Below are positions 47,934 to 59,753 of a stretch of DNA of 64,000 nt, piece after piece. A program made the position numbers and the translations under genes. Source of the DNA: Rosa chinensis (lineage: Eukaryota > Streptophyta > Magnoliopsida > Rosales > Rosaceae); assembly GCF_002994745.2 (NCBI RefSeq), contig NC_037094.1, positions 41,409,456 to 41,473,455 of the forward strand, given 5' to 3'. Below the pieces are notes generated by a model, which saw only the letters and a list, made by a program, of their open reading frames with translations, ran no database searches and was not told where the DNA came from. Positions within the stretch are counted from its first letter, which is position 1. The number at the start of each line of letters is the position of its first letter.

Positions 47934-49955
47934 TGATGCGCCCGAAAGCGAGCGCATAATTTAACCCTAGAAATATCATTAGTAGTATAAGCAAGTAGGG
48001 ATCGTTCTATTCCGGGGATTGAGGGTACACCTGTCATTGTCAAATAATTAAACAATTAAAATTAAAACAAAGTATAATATTAACAAAGATATAACAAAAT
48101 ATAAACATTATTTACGAAAAGGGGGGATTTTGTTTTTGGTTTTTCGAAAATAAAACTAAGTTAACAAAACAATTAAAATGCAAAAACATAAAAATACAAA
48201 TGGAATGAGAGAACAAAGATCAAAACCGAAACTTTTGATTAAAATCGATTCAAACCCTAATATTGTTCATCTAAGTCATGAGAAAGGAGTTGATCATGTG
48301 AAACATTCGAAAGCAAATGAATTCCCATTTTTTACTTTTCAATGCTAATTAACCTAAGCGAAAGCACCTAGATTAATCCTATCAAACATGCAATCAAACC
48401 CTAGAAAGCTAGTCAATCATGTCATGTTTAACGCATTACACATAGAGAAAGGCTATCAACTCAAGTGTACAACTTAGTATGGAAAAGTCCACCTAATTGC
48501 AATCCTCGTTAATTAAATTCGGTCTTTGCACAAAACCTTTACTACTTTGATTCAAGTTTACACAAAATGAAAAGTCGATTTCATGTTCTTAAACCTAGCA
48601 CCAATTATATCGAAACCCTAAGTGTTTGCAACCACATAAGATTAAAATACAAAAGTTATCTATAACGCAAATTTAATTAAACAAACCCACATAAGCAACT
48701 CTCGAAGAACAATAATATGAATCTGAAAATTCTCAATTAATCATAAAAATTCCAGAAATTAATATTTGTTCAAACACATATGTCAACTAGTTCATAACCA
48801 ACGAAAATTCAAAGCAAAGGTTACAAAGGAGAATCGGATTACACCGTGAGATGGAGATGGTGATGAACGATTGATGTGGTGGTCTCTTGAATCTCGAAAG
48901 CAAGCTTCAAGGTTGGAGATGGATGATGGATGCTCACGGCTGTGCTTCTTCTCCCTTGGCCTTGCTTGAACTCGTGGAGATGACTAGAGGATGGAGAAAC
49001 TCACGGCTATGCTAAGAAGATTTTCTGATTTTTTTCTAAAGTGTAAATTGTATGGGGGAGAGGAACCCTTGACGTTGAGAAAGGGGGAGTTTTATATAGG
49101 AGCATGGCTAGGGTTCACAAAGCAATCAGAATTTTCCACATAGCTTCAACCAATGATAATTCGCCAAGTAAGCTTGTGATGTGGTCCAACCAATCATAGA
49201 ATGCCAAGTAAGCCTTGTGATGTGTTCCAACCAATCATAATTCTCTAAAATACCTTCCTAATATTTAATTGCCGAATTTCCTTGAAATTATTCTGATTTT
49301 CTTCATGAATTTCGGCCAACATTCCTTTAGGGAATTTAGAGATGAATCTAGACGCCTTTTTAGCTTTTCCTTGGTGCACACATATTTTCCTTCCATAAAT
49401 ATCTCCCTTGAATCTCTCTTGGCGTCATCTCCTTGATTATTTCTGATTTTCACGTTGGCAATCACACCAAATTATTCCTCCAACAATATTTCTTTCCATA
49501 AAAGTCTCCCAAGAAAATCTCTCCTTGAAATCCTCAATCAATCATCTTCAATTCTCACGTTGTCACCTTGTTTTTCCCTTAAGTATTACACGGCAAATTT
49601 AATCCCCAAGGAAAATATATTTTCCTTTTTTTAAAAAAAAAAACTCTTCCTTGATTCTCTCCTTGCCATGTCATCTTCATGAAACTTCTCGTTCCATTTA
49701 TGAACTCAATTCTGCTTATTTATTCCAAAAACCTGAAAATAGAAGCTTTCTAAAATAAGAAATGGAAACTTTCTTAAACTAAAATGGAAACTTTCTAAAA
49801 ATGGAAAATAGAAACTACAAAACGGAAACTTTCTACAATTAGGAACTTTCCCATTCGAAGAATGGAAACTTTCCTAAACAGAGTTTTATTAAGGAAATAA
49901 CGCAGAAAATATAGGGAAATAACAGTTAAAACGTCGCATTAAAATGCTCCTATCA
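47934..49955 (-). repeat. 5' LTR of element A3
   Basis: 2022 bp. Terminus TGATGCGCCCGAAAGCGAGC with a perfect ATGCGC/GCGCAT hairpin. Otherwise matches the 3' LTR. Confidence 0.95.
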
Positions 49956-50694
49956 ACGGTCTTGTAGGTGATGGAGGTTTGAGGAGTGAATTGGGTAGTC
50001 TTGGAATGATCTTGGCTGGGAAGTGATGCAAATTCAGTTCTGGACGTTGTCTATTTATAGGGGAGCATTGGTTGGCTTTTGTCGATCATACCCTTCATCA
50101 TTGGACGGATGAGATTGCACCGTATTTCCTTTAATTTTCCAGCTGAAACATCTTTCTCCTTTAAGGCCTTAACTCCTCTCATAATGGGGCAATTCCTTTA
50201 ATTTCCAAGCTGAAACATCTTTTTCTTATTTATTTTTCAGTTGAAACATCTTTCTCTTTTATTCTTCAACTGAAAACATCTTTCTCCTTTATTCCCCAAC
50301 TGAAAACGTCTTTCTCCTTTATTCCCCAACTGAAAACATCTTTCTCCTTTATTCCCCTTCTTCATTGCTTGGTCAAATATCTTAATGCTTTATTTTATGA
50401 CTCCATCATTGCTGTTTCCAAGAGTTCAACCAGGCAATGTTTCCTACAACAAGCAGGAGAATATCAGAATTTTCTAGAGAAAATAAAATGTAAAGACCGC
50501 AAAAACAGTTGACAGTTAGGAATCCTGATCCAGCTAGGATTTTTCATGAATTTTACTTTTTCCGCCTATTTCACTCCAAACACTCAACAAAACTCTAAAA
50601 ACGACTCAATGACTCAAAACACTAAACTTAAGGGAGAAACAGGCTAAAATGGAGCATATACTCATTAATATCGTCGCACATTGTGCTCCTATCA

Positions 50695-50854
50695 GGAACC
50701 AAATTTCAAAACCCCCCATTTTATTCTTTTATTTGTTAATTGACCTTTTTGTGTAGGTGTACCCTACAATCCCCGGACTGAACGATCCCTGCTTATCCTA
50801 TACTGACAACTACATTTTGCAGGGTTAAATTGTGAGGCTATTTTAGCCGCATCA
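50695..50854 (+). repeat. 5' LTR of element C, right part
   Basis: Starts with the second GGAAC and carries GTGTACCCTACAATCCCCGG (about 50757-50776). It ends with the hairpin GGCTA/TAGCC and CCGCATCA at 50854. Confidence 0.93.
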
Positions 50855-50859
50855 ATTTT

Positions 50860-50877
50860 TGGCGCCGTTGCCGGGGA
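50860..50877 (+). other. Primer-binding site of element C (tRNA-Asp)
   Basis: TGGCGCCGTTGCCGGGGA, five bases after the LTR. Followed by TTGT, which matches the family C LTR motif ACAATCCCCGG by complementarity. Confidence 0.92.
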
Positions 50878-51878
50878 TTGTTAAAATCCCTTGCACTTAA
50901 AGTGTCATCGATTTTGTTGTATATAGAATGCATGCTAATATTTGTACTACACTTGTGGAATGGTGACAAATTGCTATTTTGGTTAGGCCAAGCTTTAATT
51001 GTGATTTAGTTTCAATTTTATGAGTGTTACGAAATTAAGCATGTGTTTTATCATTGTTGTACAATTTGTAGAAGTTTTTTTTTTTAGCATGTTGTAAATT
51101 GTATGTGTTACTTAGATTAATATACTTAGGTTGTGAATTTTGCTAAATACTTAATTGTTGTAAGTGTGTAAAATCGTATGAGTAGACAAGGGCCCTTTTG
51201 TTAATATTGGCCTAAACCCTTCATTAGTACCTTGCTCAGGTCTCTTGAGGTTGAGGGCGGCCTTTATTAACACTTGGAGAACGGTCTAACACATAAGTTA
51301 ATTTCCTAGCTGAGTAAGGGGCATACGGATGGTGTCTAAGGTTGAGACCCTGGGTGATGGGTTCAATTGGATCTCAGAGATACTATAGAATGAGCGTAAA
51401 CCACTATGTGGGAGTAGCCGATAGGGGCCTAAACCTCAATGAGGGAGTAGCCTCCGTAGTATCACTAAAATGAGTCCTCCCTCTCACTTACCTCTTAATC
51501 TGGCCATTCTGCCTTCTGAAACAAAGGAAAGAGACTTATGTCTGGGCGACTATCTCTATATCGTATCTCACCAATAGTAGTGGTTTCTATTGGGCTCGAC
51601 TTACAACTTGGAATCAATTGAGATATTAACTATGTTTATAATAAAAAAAAAAAATTAAAAAAAAAAAAATGATGTGTGACCTGCTTAAGGTATATTGGAT
51701 TAAACATGACTTTGTCGAGGGTAGCTGTTCTATAGTCCCATTGCACAAACGAGGTCCTCTGTTCCAGTACCTAAGTATGTAAATGTAAAAGTAACTTAGA
51801 AAGTAGGAAAGACATAATGTTTGTATTTCGAACCTTGTATATGTTACTAACACTTGATTTGGTCTTAAAGGTCCATGA
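50878..51878 (+). other. 5' leader of element C
   Basis: About 1.0 kb, non-coding. 51180-51500 is the leader block shared with families A and B (TTAATATTGGCCTAAACCC, GTTGAGGGCGGCC). 51715-51775 is a diverged copy of the second shared block. A-rich runs lie near 51640-51670. Several short upstream ATGs occur, including one at 51875 that overlaps the gag start in another frame. Confidence 0.75.
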
Positions 51879-54800
51879 ATGTCCACTGTCTCTGATAAGA
51901 CTAAGGAGCTCTTTGAAAAATTGGAACGTGCTAGGCAAAGGGCAGAACTCACTTTTTCAGACCGCCCTCCTCTAGAAAGGAGGGATTCTCAAGACTCTAG
52001 CTATTCAGGTTATAACTCCTCAACTAGATCAACCGAGGAGATCAACAAACCTGACCATTCTGAAGAAGGAGAAGAACAAGTCTTTGAAGAGGAAGAAGAG
52101 GAGGTCACTGAAGAGGACGTTGCAGATACAGAAAAGGAAGAGCACACCCGTGTTGAGCAAGTACAGGCACCAATGGCTGAGACTATTAGGCAACTGTCTA
52201 ATCCTACAGGTGGGGGTGCTGCGCCCTTATGCATTGCCTATCCAGAACCAGGAGAGGGGCTTAATGATGATTTTGAGTTAAAGAGTGGGTTTCTGCATCA
52301 CCTACCCAAGTTTCATGGGATGAGTAGTGAAGACACCAACAAGCATCTCAAGGAGTTCGAGTTTGTCTGTGGGAGTATGTGCCCTAAAGGAGCTGATATC
52401 AATATCTTGAAGATGAAGGCATTCCCCTTTACTTTGGAGGACAAGGCCAAGACTTGGCTATTTGAGCTGCCTGCTGGGACTATCAACACTTGGGATAGGA
52501 TGAAGGGCGAGTTCCTTACGAAGTACTTTCCTGCCTCAAAGGTCACTGTTTTGAGGAAGCAGATTAGTGGAATCACGCAAGGACATGAGGAGAATTTCTG
52601 CAATTATTGGGATAGATTTAAGAGCCTTGTAGCAACATGCCCTAACCATGGGATGAGTGAGGGGTCCCTCCTTACCTATTTTTATGAAGGACTCACCGCT
52701 AATGAGCGTGGTCTGTTAGATGCTGCTGCTGGAGGATCCTTTATGGATAAGACACCTGCTGATGCCAAGGTGCTACTTACTAATCGTGCGCTAAACTATC
52801 AACAATATGAGGGGGTACTTGCCTCTCAACGGAGGGTACATGAGGTGTCCACTAACTCTGCTCTTGAAGACAAGGTCAACAAGATGTCTACTTTGCTGTC
52901 TCAAGTCTTAAACGTTAATGGAGGAGGAGCAATGGCTCAAGTGTGTGGGATGTGCTCGACTCAAGGGCACCCCACAGATAAATGTCCCCAACTTGCCTCT
53001 CCAGAAGAATGGGAATCTGTTAACGCCCTAGGGTATCAAGGAGGTCAAGGAGGCCCGAGGTACAACCCTTACTCAAATACTTACAATCCGGGGCTCAGAG
53101 ACCACCCCAACTTTCGTTGGGCCAACAATGATAACACCTTGCGACCACCTCAAGGCCCAGGTCAGAATTCTCAGCGCCCACCAGGTTTGTTTTTGAGGCC
53201 TCAGGTACCTCAAGCTTTTGGTATTCCCAATTCTGTCCCTCCACCTCCTGTTTCTAATACTTTGAATGCCCCTAATTATGATGAACTGTTGAAGTCCCTT
53301 GCTGCGGGTCAACAACAACTTAACACGGCTACTCAAGCTTTGGTTGTAGGACAGGCAACCCATTCAAAGGATATTGCAGAGCTCAAGAATCAAATGGGCC
53401 AAGTGGTGGATTTCATGGGCCGGATTGCTGAAACAGGGAAACTTCCAAGCAACACAGTGCCTAACCCAAGGAATGAGCACGCCCAAGCCATCATCACTAG
53501 GAGTGGGCGCGTACTAGTTGACCCTCCCAAAGCCCACAAGAAGGCCCAAGCGGCCCATAATGAAGAAGAAGACGTTGTGGAGGTGTCTAAGAAGGATGTT
53601 GAGAAGGACCCAGCTACAACAAGGGTGGAAGTTGACTTGCCCCAAGCTGAGGCACCCGAAGGTACAATTCCTAACTCTAGTGGTTTAGTTAAGACTAACC
53701 CAGTTGTTTCTATACCTTTCCCAAGCAGGTTTGCCAAGACGAAGAAAGATAAATCTGATCAAGAGATCTTGGAAATCTTCAAGAAGGTTCAAGTGAACAT
53801 GCCCTTGATTGAGTGCATCAAACAGGTGCCTAAATACGCCAAGTTCTTGAAGGAGCTATGCACCACAAGGAGGCAGACAAGAGAGAAGGAGGTGGTGAAA
53901 ATGAGCGAAACGGTATCAGCCGTTATCCAGAGGAAGCTACCCCCAAAGTTGAAGGACCCAGGGAGTTTTTCTGTTCCCTGTATCATTGGTGACACCAGGT
54001 TTGAAAATGTGATGTTAGACTTAGGGGCATCCATAAATGTTATGCCTTATAATTTGTATGTGTCCTTAGGTCTAGGCCCTCTTAAGAGGGATAATGTTGT
54101 CATTCAACTTGCTGATAGGTCTAACAAATACCCTCAAGGGTATGTTGAGGATGTTCTTGTGCAGGTAAACCATCTGATATTCCCTGCGGATTTCTACGTA
54201 TTGGATATGGAGGAATCGCCCCTAAATACCACTCCATTACTTTTAGGGCGTCCCTTTATGAGGACTGCAAGAACTAAAATCGACGTGTACAAAGGGACTC
54301 TCACCATGGAGTTTGATGGTGATGTTATACGCTTCAACATTCTTGAAGCCATGAGGTACCCTGTTTCTGATTTGAAACCTTGCTTTGCTATTGATGTAGT
54401 TGATTCACTCGCGCAGGTTTTCTCTGAAGCAATGGTTGAGGATGAATTGGCTCTGACCCTAGAGGAGGGGGTCGGATATGATGAAAATGGGGAACCTATC
54501 CCCAAGGTTGAGTGGGATGTTGAGGAGCCTAGAGTGATCAAGACTGTGGCCTCACTGGAGGCTCAACCTATAAAGAGGTCAATTTCCTATTTGTCAATTC
54601 CGGTTTCTACTAATAAAATGCTACCCTCTATTGTTCAGGCCCCCAAGTTGGAATTGAAGGTACTCCCTGAGCATTTGAAATACGCGTACCTAGGAGAAAA
54701 TGAGACCCTCCCAGTGATCATATCATCAACGCTGGAGGTAGAGCAAGAAAGAAAGTTGGTGGACGTGTTGAAGAAGCACAAGACTGCCATTGGGTGGACT

Positions 54801-55760
54801 CTGGCAGATATCAAGGGGATCAGCCCAACCACGTGTGTCCACCGGATCCTATTAGAAGATGGCGCCAAGCCCACAAGAGAAGCCCAAAGACGTCTACATC
54901 CGCCCATGATGAAGGTGGTTCAAGACGAGGTGATCAAGTTGCTAGATTGTGGGGTGATCTACCCCATTTCTGATAGTAAGTGGGTCTCTCCTGTGCAAGT
55001 GGTGCCCAAGAAGTCTGGGGTGACAGTGGTGAAGAACGAGGAGAATGAGCTAGTGCCCCAGAGATTAGTCACTGGTCACAGGGTATGTATCGACTACCGG
55101 AAGCTGAATGCCACAACAAGGAAGGATCATATGCCCTTGCCTTTTATTGACCAGACGTTGGAGCGCTTAGCGGGCCATTCCTACTATTGCTTCTTGGACG
55201 GATATAGTGGGTACAACCAGATCTGCATAGCCCACGAGGATCAGGAGAAGACGACCTTCACATGCCCCTTTGGGACCTTTGCTTATAGGCGCATGCCCTT
55301 CGGCTTATGCAACGCACCAGGTACTTTCCAAAGATGTATGCTTTCCATTTTCTCAGAATACATTGAAAATATTATTGAAGTCTTTATGGACGACTTTAGT
55401 GTCTTTGGTAAAGATTTTGATACTTGTTTAGAGAATCTAGGATTGATACTTGAGAGGTGTGTAGAAACTAACCTTGTGCTGAATTGGGAGAAGTGTCACT
55501 TCATGGTGACACAAGGAATAGTGTTAGGACACATAATATCTAATAGGGGCATTGAGGTAGATAAGGCTAAGGTTGATCTTGTACGTCACTTACCCTCCCC
55601 CACAACTGTGAGGGAGATACGCTCTTTTCTTGGCCATGCAGGATTTTATAGGCGGTTCATCAAAGACTTCTCCAAGGTGGCGAGACCTATGTGTGCCCTA
55701 TTGCAAAAGGACGTGCCCTTTGTGTTCAATGATGCGCCTGAAAGCAAGCGCATAATTTAA
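51879..55760 (+). CDS. gag-pol: Gag-Pol polyprotein of element C, N-terminal part cut by element D
   Basis: Continuous 1293-codon frame. The first 120 residues are charged and Glu-rich. The Gag capsid domain spans about 128-310, and the CCHC knuckle (CX2CX4HX4C) starts near 356. The protease DLGAS is near 714. RT has VCIDYRKLN near 1069 and FMDDF near 1169. The RT connection follows, up to residue 1283. The last ten codons (from 55730) belong to the LTR of element D and supply a foreign stop at 55758-55760. The family makes a single Gag-Pol product without a frameshift, unlike the broken copy in element B. The ATG at 51879 is the first in this frame that leads into the Gag domain. Confidence 0.93.
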   Translation: MSTVSDKTKELFEKLERARQRAELTFSDRPPLERRDSQDSSYSGYNSSTRSTEEINKPDHSEEGEEQVFEEEEEEVTEEDVADTEKEEHTRVEQVQAPMAETIRQLSNPTGGGAAPLCIAYPEPGEGLNDDFELKSGFLHHLPKFHGMSSEDTNKHLKEFEFVCGSMCPKGADINILKMKAFPFTLEDKAKTWLFELPAGTINTWDRMKGEFLTKYFPASKVTVLRKQISGITQGHEENFCNYWDRFKSLVATCPNHGMSEGSLLTYFYEGLTANERGLLDAAAGGSFMDKTPADAKVLLTNRALNYQQYEGVLASQRRVHEVSTNSALEDKVNKMSTLLSQVLNVNGGGAMAQVCGMCSTQGHPTDKCPQLASPEEWESVNALGYQGGQGGPRYNPYSNTYNPGLRDHPNFRWANNDNTLRPPQGPGQNSQRPPGLFLRPQVPQAFGIPNSVPPPPVSNTLNAPNYDELLKSLAAGQQQLNTATQALVVGQATHSKDIAELKNQMGQVVDFMGRIAETGKLPSNTVPNPRNEHAQAIITRSGRVLVDPPKAHKKAQAAHNEEEDVVEVSKKDVEKDPATTRVEVDLPQAEAPEGTIPNSSGLVKTNPVVSIPFPSRFAKTKKDKSDQEILEIFKKVQVNMPLIECIKQVPKYAKFLKELCTTRRQTREKEVVKMSETVSAVIQRKLPPKLKDPGSFSVPCIIGDTRFENVMLDLGASINVMPYNLYVSLGLGPLKRDNVVIQLADRSNKYPQGYVEDVLVQVNHLIFPADFYVLDMEESPLNTTPLLLGRPFMRTARTKIDVYKGTLTMEFDGDVIRFNILEAMRYPVSDLKPCFAIDVVDSLAQVFSEAMVEDELALTLEEGVGYDENGEPIPKVEWDVEEPRVIKTVASLEAQPIKRSISYLSIPVSTNKMLPSIVQAPKLELKVLPEHLKYAYLGENETLPVIISSTLEVEQERKLVDVLKKHKTAIGWTLADIKGISPTTCVHRILLEDGAKPTREAQRRLHPPMMKVVQDEVIKLLDCGVIYPISDSKWVSPVQVVPKKSGVTVVKNEENELVPQRLVTGHRVCIDYRKLNATTRKDHMPLPFIDQTLERLAGHSYYCFLDGYSGYNQICIAHEDQEKTTFTCPFGTFAYRRMPFGLCNAPGTFQRCMLSIFSEYIENIIEVFMDDFSVFGKDFDTCLENLGLILERCVETNLVLNWEKCHFMVTQGIVLGHIISNRGIEVDKAKVDLVRHLPSPTTVREIRSFLGHAGFYRRFIKDFSKVARPMCALLQKDVPFVFNDAPESKRII

Positions 55761-57767
55761 CCCTGAAATGTCATTAGTAGTACGTAATAAATAGGGATCG
55801 TTCTATTCCGGGGATTGAGGGTACACCTGTCAATGTAGGACAAACAAACAATTAAAATTAAAACAACGTATAATATTTACAAAGATATTCACAAGTATAA
55901 ACATTATTTACGAAAAGGGGGGAGATTTTGTTTTTGGGTTTTCGAAAATAAATTAAGTAAACAAAAGAATTAAAATGCAAAAACATAAATACAAAGATGG
56001 AATGAGAAAACAAAGATCAAAACCGAAACTTTTGATTGAAATCGATTCAAACCCTAATATTGTTCATCTAAGTCATGAGAAAGGAGTTGATCATGTGAAA
56101 CATTCGAAAGCAAATGAATTCCCATTTTTTACTTTTCAATGCTAATTAACCTAAGCGAAAGCACCTAGATTAATCCTATCAAACATGCAATCAAACCCTA
56201 GAAAGCTAGTCAATCATGTCATGTTTAACGCATTACACATAGGGAAAGGCTATCAACCCAAGTGTACAACTTAGTATGGAAAAGTCCACCTAATTGCAAT
56301 CCTCGTTAATTAAATTCGGTCTTTGCACAAAACCTTTACTACTTTGATTCAAGTTTACACAAAACGAAAAGTCGATTTCATGTTCTTAAACCTAGCACCA
56401 ATTATATCGAAACCCTAAGTGTTTGCAACCACATAAGATTAAAATACAAAAGTCATCTATAACGCAAATTTAATTAAACAAACCCACATAAGCAACTCTC
56501 GAATCGCAATAATATGAATCTGAAAATTCTCAATTAATCATAAAAATTCCAGAAATTAATATTTGTTCAAACACATATGTCAACTAGTTCATAACCAACG
56601 AAATTCAAAGCAAAGGTTACAAAGGAGAATCAGATTACACCGTGAGATGGGGATGGTGATGAACGATTGATGTGGTGGTCTCTTGAATCTCGAAAGCAAG
56701 CTTCAAGGTTGGAGATGGATGATGGATGCTCACGGCTATGCTTCTTCTCCCTTGGCCTTGCTTGAACTCGTGGAGATGACTAGAGGATGGAGAAACTCAC
56801 GGCTATGCTAAGAAGATTTTCTGATTTTTTTCTAAAGTGTAAATTGTATGGGGGAGAGGAACTTTTGACGTTGAGAAAGGGGGAGTTTTATATAGGAGCA
56901 TGGCTAGGGTTCAAAAAGCAATCAGAATTTTCCACATAGCTTCAACCAATGATAATTCGCCAAGTAAGCTTGTGATGTGGTCCAACCAATCATAGAATGC
57001 CAAGTAAGCCTTGTGATGTGTTCCAACCAATCATAATTCTCTAAAATACCTCCCTAATATTTAATTGCCGAATTTCCTTGAAATTATTCTGATTTTCTTC
57101 ATGAATTTCGGCCAACATTCCTTTAGGGAATTTAGGGATGAATCTAGACGCCTTTTTAGCTTTTCCTTGGTGCACACATATTTTCCTTCCATAAATATCT
57201 CCCTTGAATCTCTCTTGGCGTCATCTCCTTGATTATTTCTGATTTTCACGTTGGCAATCACACCAAATTATTCCTCAAATAATATTTCTTTCCATAAAAG
57301 TCTCCTAAGAAAATCTCTCCTTGAAATCCTCAATCAATCATCTTCAATTCCCACGTTGTCACCTTGTTTTTCCTTAAGTATTACACGGCAAATTTAATTC
57401 CCAAGGAAAATGTATTTTCCTTTTTTAAAAACACTTCCTTGAATCCCTCCTTGCCATGTCATCTTCATGAAACTTGTCGTTCCATTTATGAACTCAATTC
57501 AGCTTATTTATTCCAAAAACCTGAAAATAGAAGCTTTCTAAAATAAGAAATGGAAACTTTCTTAAACTAAAATGGAAACTTTCTAAAAAAATGAAATGGA
57601 AACTTTCTAAAAATGGAAAATAGAAACTATAAAACGGAAACTTTCTACAATTAGGAACTTTCCCATTCGAAGAATGGAAACTTTCCTAAACAGAGTTTTA
57701 TTAAGGAAATAACGCAGAAAATATAGGGAAATAACAGTTAAAATGTCGCATTAAAATGCACCTATCA
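55730..57767 (-). repeat. 3' LTR of element D
   Basis: 2038 bp. Ends with GCACCTATCA (one change from the family GCTCCTATCA, shared by both LTRs). U3 has one extra GAAACTTTCT unit near 57580-57610. Confidence 0.95.
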
Positions 57768-57782
57768 AATTCCCCCACACTT
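57768..57782 (-). other. Polypurine tract of element D
   Basis: Minus-strand AAGTGTGGGGGAATT next to the 3' LTR. Confidence 0.9.
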
Positions 57783-59753
57783 AGCTTTTGCTAGTCCCTT
57801 AGCAAAATCTCACAAAGACTCAACTAAGACTCAACAAAAATTTAAAGACTCTACACAATCAATGACTCTATTGCCCTTCAACTTTTTGTCTCAGCAATCT
57901 CTTACTTTCATAACATCAAGATTAGCACTCCACCAAGAATCAATGTTTAGGCATTCGAGAGTTAATTAAAACACATAATTTACATATACACAAGTAGGAC
58001 TTGGTTGGAACAATGGTGATGGTTTCTGTTAAGCATGCTTCAAACAAGTATGATTCAAATCCTCACAAGGTGTATCCACTCTTTCTTCTCTCAGAATTCA
58101 AGGCAATACTTAAAAGCTTATAATCACTCAATTATATGTGAGAGAAAATATTTTGAGGCAATCAAATAGCTCACATATATAAGAAACGAAAAGCACTTTG
58201 TGAATATAATTGTTTTTTTTTCAAAAGATCTCATGAAAGATACCAACTACTTGCACGGATGGACCCAAGCCATAGGTTCAACTCTTGTAACTCATCTCCA
58301 CATCAAGGGCTGTCCCATCTTAAGGATCAAGAAGGTCTTCTCAAAGGTTGTAATGGGGCTAAGGCTCAAGGTTTAAAGAAATGAAAGGTAAGGATTTATC
58401 AAAGTGTCCTAAAAACCTAGCAGAGCTTATGTAGATGTAGAGACTTCTAGAAATCCACAAAGATATATCAAAACGTCCCATCCCATAGAGGTAATGTAAA
58501 GAGGGCCTAATGTCTTCATGTTGGGCCCTAACTTCACTTTAAACTTCCTTTGAACTCTAGTGAATTGGACAAAGGCCAAATTTTTCTGTAGTGGGCCTTC
58601 AATTCAAAACAAACTCCAAACTCACCAAGTATGGGGGACTAAAATCCAAAGATATATTTTTCTTTTTCTTTTCTAGCGGTACACATTTTTTTTCTTTTTT
58701 TTTTTTCATTTCTTTTTTCACGGCTTTCACATATTTTTCTCTATATGGACAAGTCTACCCCCACACTTGAACTTTCACCTCTTCTCAATCTTCATTCTCA
58801 ATGCCAAATCCTTAAGTAATGTCCCAAAAGATAGCTCCACTAAGTTTTTAGAACAAAGGGTAGGAGTGTAGCTATACTAAGGTTCAGGGTTAAGGATTTT
58901 AAGGGTGATGAAAGAAAAGGCTTAACGTAGGCTCAAAGGGGTTAAACTAGGGGAGTCCCACGACGGGCACAAAAGGGGACACAGGCTTATTTGGCAATGG
59001 TGGTAATTCCTAGGGTGCCTCTATCCTTTCCAGAATCAGGGCCATGTATTGATATAACGTTTCAACAAGCACAAGAGTGAATTCTAGCATTCTCTAGTCC
59101 ATCAAACTTAATCTATGGCAAGTAATCAATCAAATGAAAGAATAATGAGATCATCAAAACATCGCCAAGAAAATAAGAATATATTTTTCATTTATCACTC
59201 CAAGAAAAAGGGACATGGGCTCAATATCTCACATGGGCTTTTATGAATCAAAACTCATCTTAACATGCTCATATTCTATACCAAGGTTACGAAATCCATA
59301 TCCACAACTCATGCACACATTTTTCATATATCTCAATTAACCAAAGAATACCATTTTAGAAATCATCTCAATTTTGTGATCCTCTTTTAATCATGATTTC
59401 AGAGATATAGAATCATCCTAGACAGTTGAAAGGGCATCCTATGACTCAAAAATAAAAACAAAAGCAACAATTTTTTTTTTTTGACATTTTCAATTTTTTT
59501 GTATTTTTCAATATATGACTCAAGATAAAAGTGTAAATCCCTTCCCCCACACTTAAATATTGCATTGTCCTCAATGTAATCAATCATAAGCATGCAATGA
59601 AACAATTAAGCATATAGGAATGGAATTTACGAAAAGACTACAAAAATAAAGGAGAAAATTATAAAGTAAAAGAAATAGCGAAAGAGAAAGCAAATCTGTG
59701 TTATTGAAGACTCCTTCACAGCTGCTTCTAAATTGGGTTGCCTCCCAAGCAGC
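57783..59753 (-). other. 3' non-coding internal region of element D
   Basis: As in A3. PPT-like motifs near 58757-58768 and 59542-59553; compound hairpin at 59721-59753. No ORF of note. Confidence 0.75.

Larger units (their letters stand above)
42851..49955 (-). mobile_element. Element A3: intact-structure non-autonomous family A element
   Basis: 7105 bp. 5' LTR 47934-49955, PBS 47911-47928, leader, 3' non-coding region, PPT 44872-44886, 3' LTR 42851-44871. TSD ACGGT at 42846-42850 and 49956-49960. No gag-pol. The LTRs look almost identical except for five transitions in their terminal 22 bp, so insertion was recent. This is the best reference copy of family A. Confidence 0.96.
41842..50694 (-). 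mobile_element. Solo family C LTR in reverse, inside the 5' LTR of element C
   Basis: From TGATGCGGCTGAAATAGCC to GTGCTCCTATCA, flanked by GGAAC at 41837-41841 and 50695-50699. Without the nested element A3 it is about 1743 bp, close to the host LTR (1727 bp). With the surrounding LTR it forms a large inverted repeat. It has no PBS or PPT of its own. Confidence 0.93.
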
